DNA from: Campylobacterales bacterium
Lineage (GTDB): Bacteria; Campylobacterota; Campylobacteria; Campylobacterales; Sulfurovaceae
DNA: 6,178 nt
Direction of reading: 5' to 3'
NCBI GenBank assembly: GCA_014763905.1
Contig: JACXUN010000092.1
Coordinates: 1 to 6,178 of the forward strand
Shown here: positions 6,007 through 6,178 of the stretch, piece by piece
Position numbering within the stretch: position 1 is the stretch's first letter
Layout of the letters: every line of letters starts with the position of its first letter
Position numbers and translations under genes: made by a program
Notes under the pieces: model-generated
What the model was told of the DNA's origin: nothing
Seen by the model: only the letters and a program-made list of their open reading frames with translations
The model's database searches: none

Positions 6007-6178
6007 CATATAAGAGCTTAATTTATTTTCTCCTCCTTTATCCCATTAATTTCTTCTATGCATTTAAATAACCTGAGTTCGACGGGATATCATAGTCACA
6101 GAAGCCTAAAAATAGGTAAGATTTGAAAAATCAAAATTCATAGGACTAGCCGTAGCTAATTCAAGAATTTTATTTTTT
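6007..6178. other. Non-coding tail, possible mobile-element edge
   Basis: No ORF with a ribosome site is visible on either strand. An AT-rich stretch to about 6070 is followed by an abruptly GC-richer block, CCTGAGTTCGACGGG (6072-6086), and then AT-rich sequence with small hairpins (GATTT/AAATC around 6120-6132; TAGC/GCTA at 6147-6158). It may be the end of an insertion sequence or a miniature element beginning here, but no inverted partner is inside the window. Confidence 0.35.
6158..6178 (+). terminator. Weak hairpin plus T-run at the window edge
   Basis: AATTC and GAATT form a 5-bp stem around the two-base loop AA, followed by TTATTTTTT to the end of the window. The layout fits an intrinsic terminator for the sqr transcript, but the stem has a single G-C pair and a sterically tight loop, so it is a weak candidate. 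Confidence 0.2.

Overview
The window looks like chromosomal DNA of a sulfur-oxidising Campylobacterota bacterium (Sulfurovum or Sulfurimonas-like). This is inferred from a sulfide:quinone oxidoreductase with the codon bias of a highly expressed gene, very AT-rich intergenic DNA, a clean TATAAT -10 box without a clear -35, and AAGGAG-type ribosome binding sites. No rRNA, tRNA or marker gene is present, so the assignment rests on gene style only.

Layout, left to right. (1) 1-713, minus strand: the N-terminal part of a DUF4143-type AAA+ ATPase that runs off the left edge; its 5' end appears to be out of frame with its likely original start. (2) 714-835: an AT-rich gap with a -10 box, an 18-bp imperfect dyad and a small inverted repeat. 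(3) 836-4006, minus strand: a tightly coupled two-gene unit encoding a large extracytoplasmic solute-binding protein (family 5) followed, with no spacer, by an OppB/DppB-type permease. The OppC-type permease and the two ATPases that such a transporter needs are not next to it. (4) 4007-4293: a divergent, AT-rich promoter region. (5) 4294-5970, plus strand: an SQR gene followed after 45 bp by a 53-codon gene for a small basic protein with a hydrophobic C-terminal half. (6) 5971-6178: no gene; it holds a compact palindrome resembling widespread REP-type elements, then a short GC-richer block that may be the edge of another element.

How the parts relate: SQR oxidises sulfide at the membrane and passes electrons to quinone; the small downstream gene is probably co-transcribed and may be an accessory. 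The solute-binding protein and permease form half of a peptide or oligopeptide-type ABC importer. Nothing in the sequence links that importer to sulfide oxidation beyond the shared divergent promoter region. The best leads for something undescribed are the small SQR-linked protein, the incomplete transporter unit with a possibly doubly anchored binding protein, and a short TAAAGYATA motif that recurs in the intergenic gaps.
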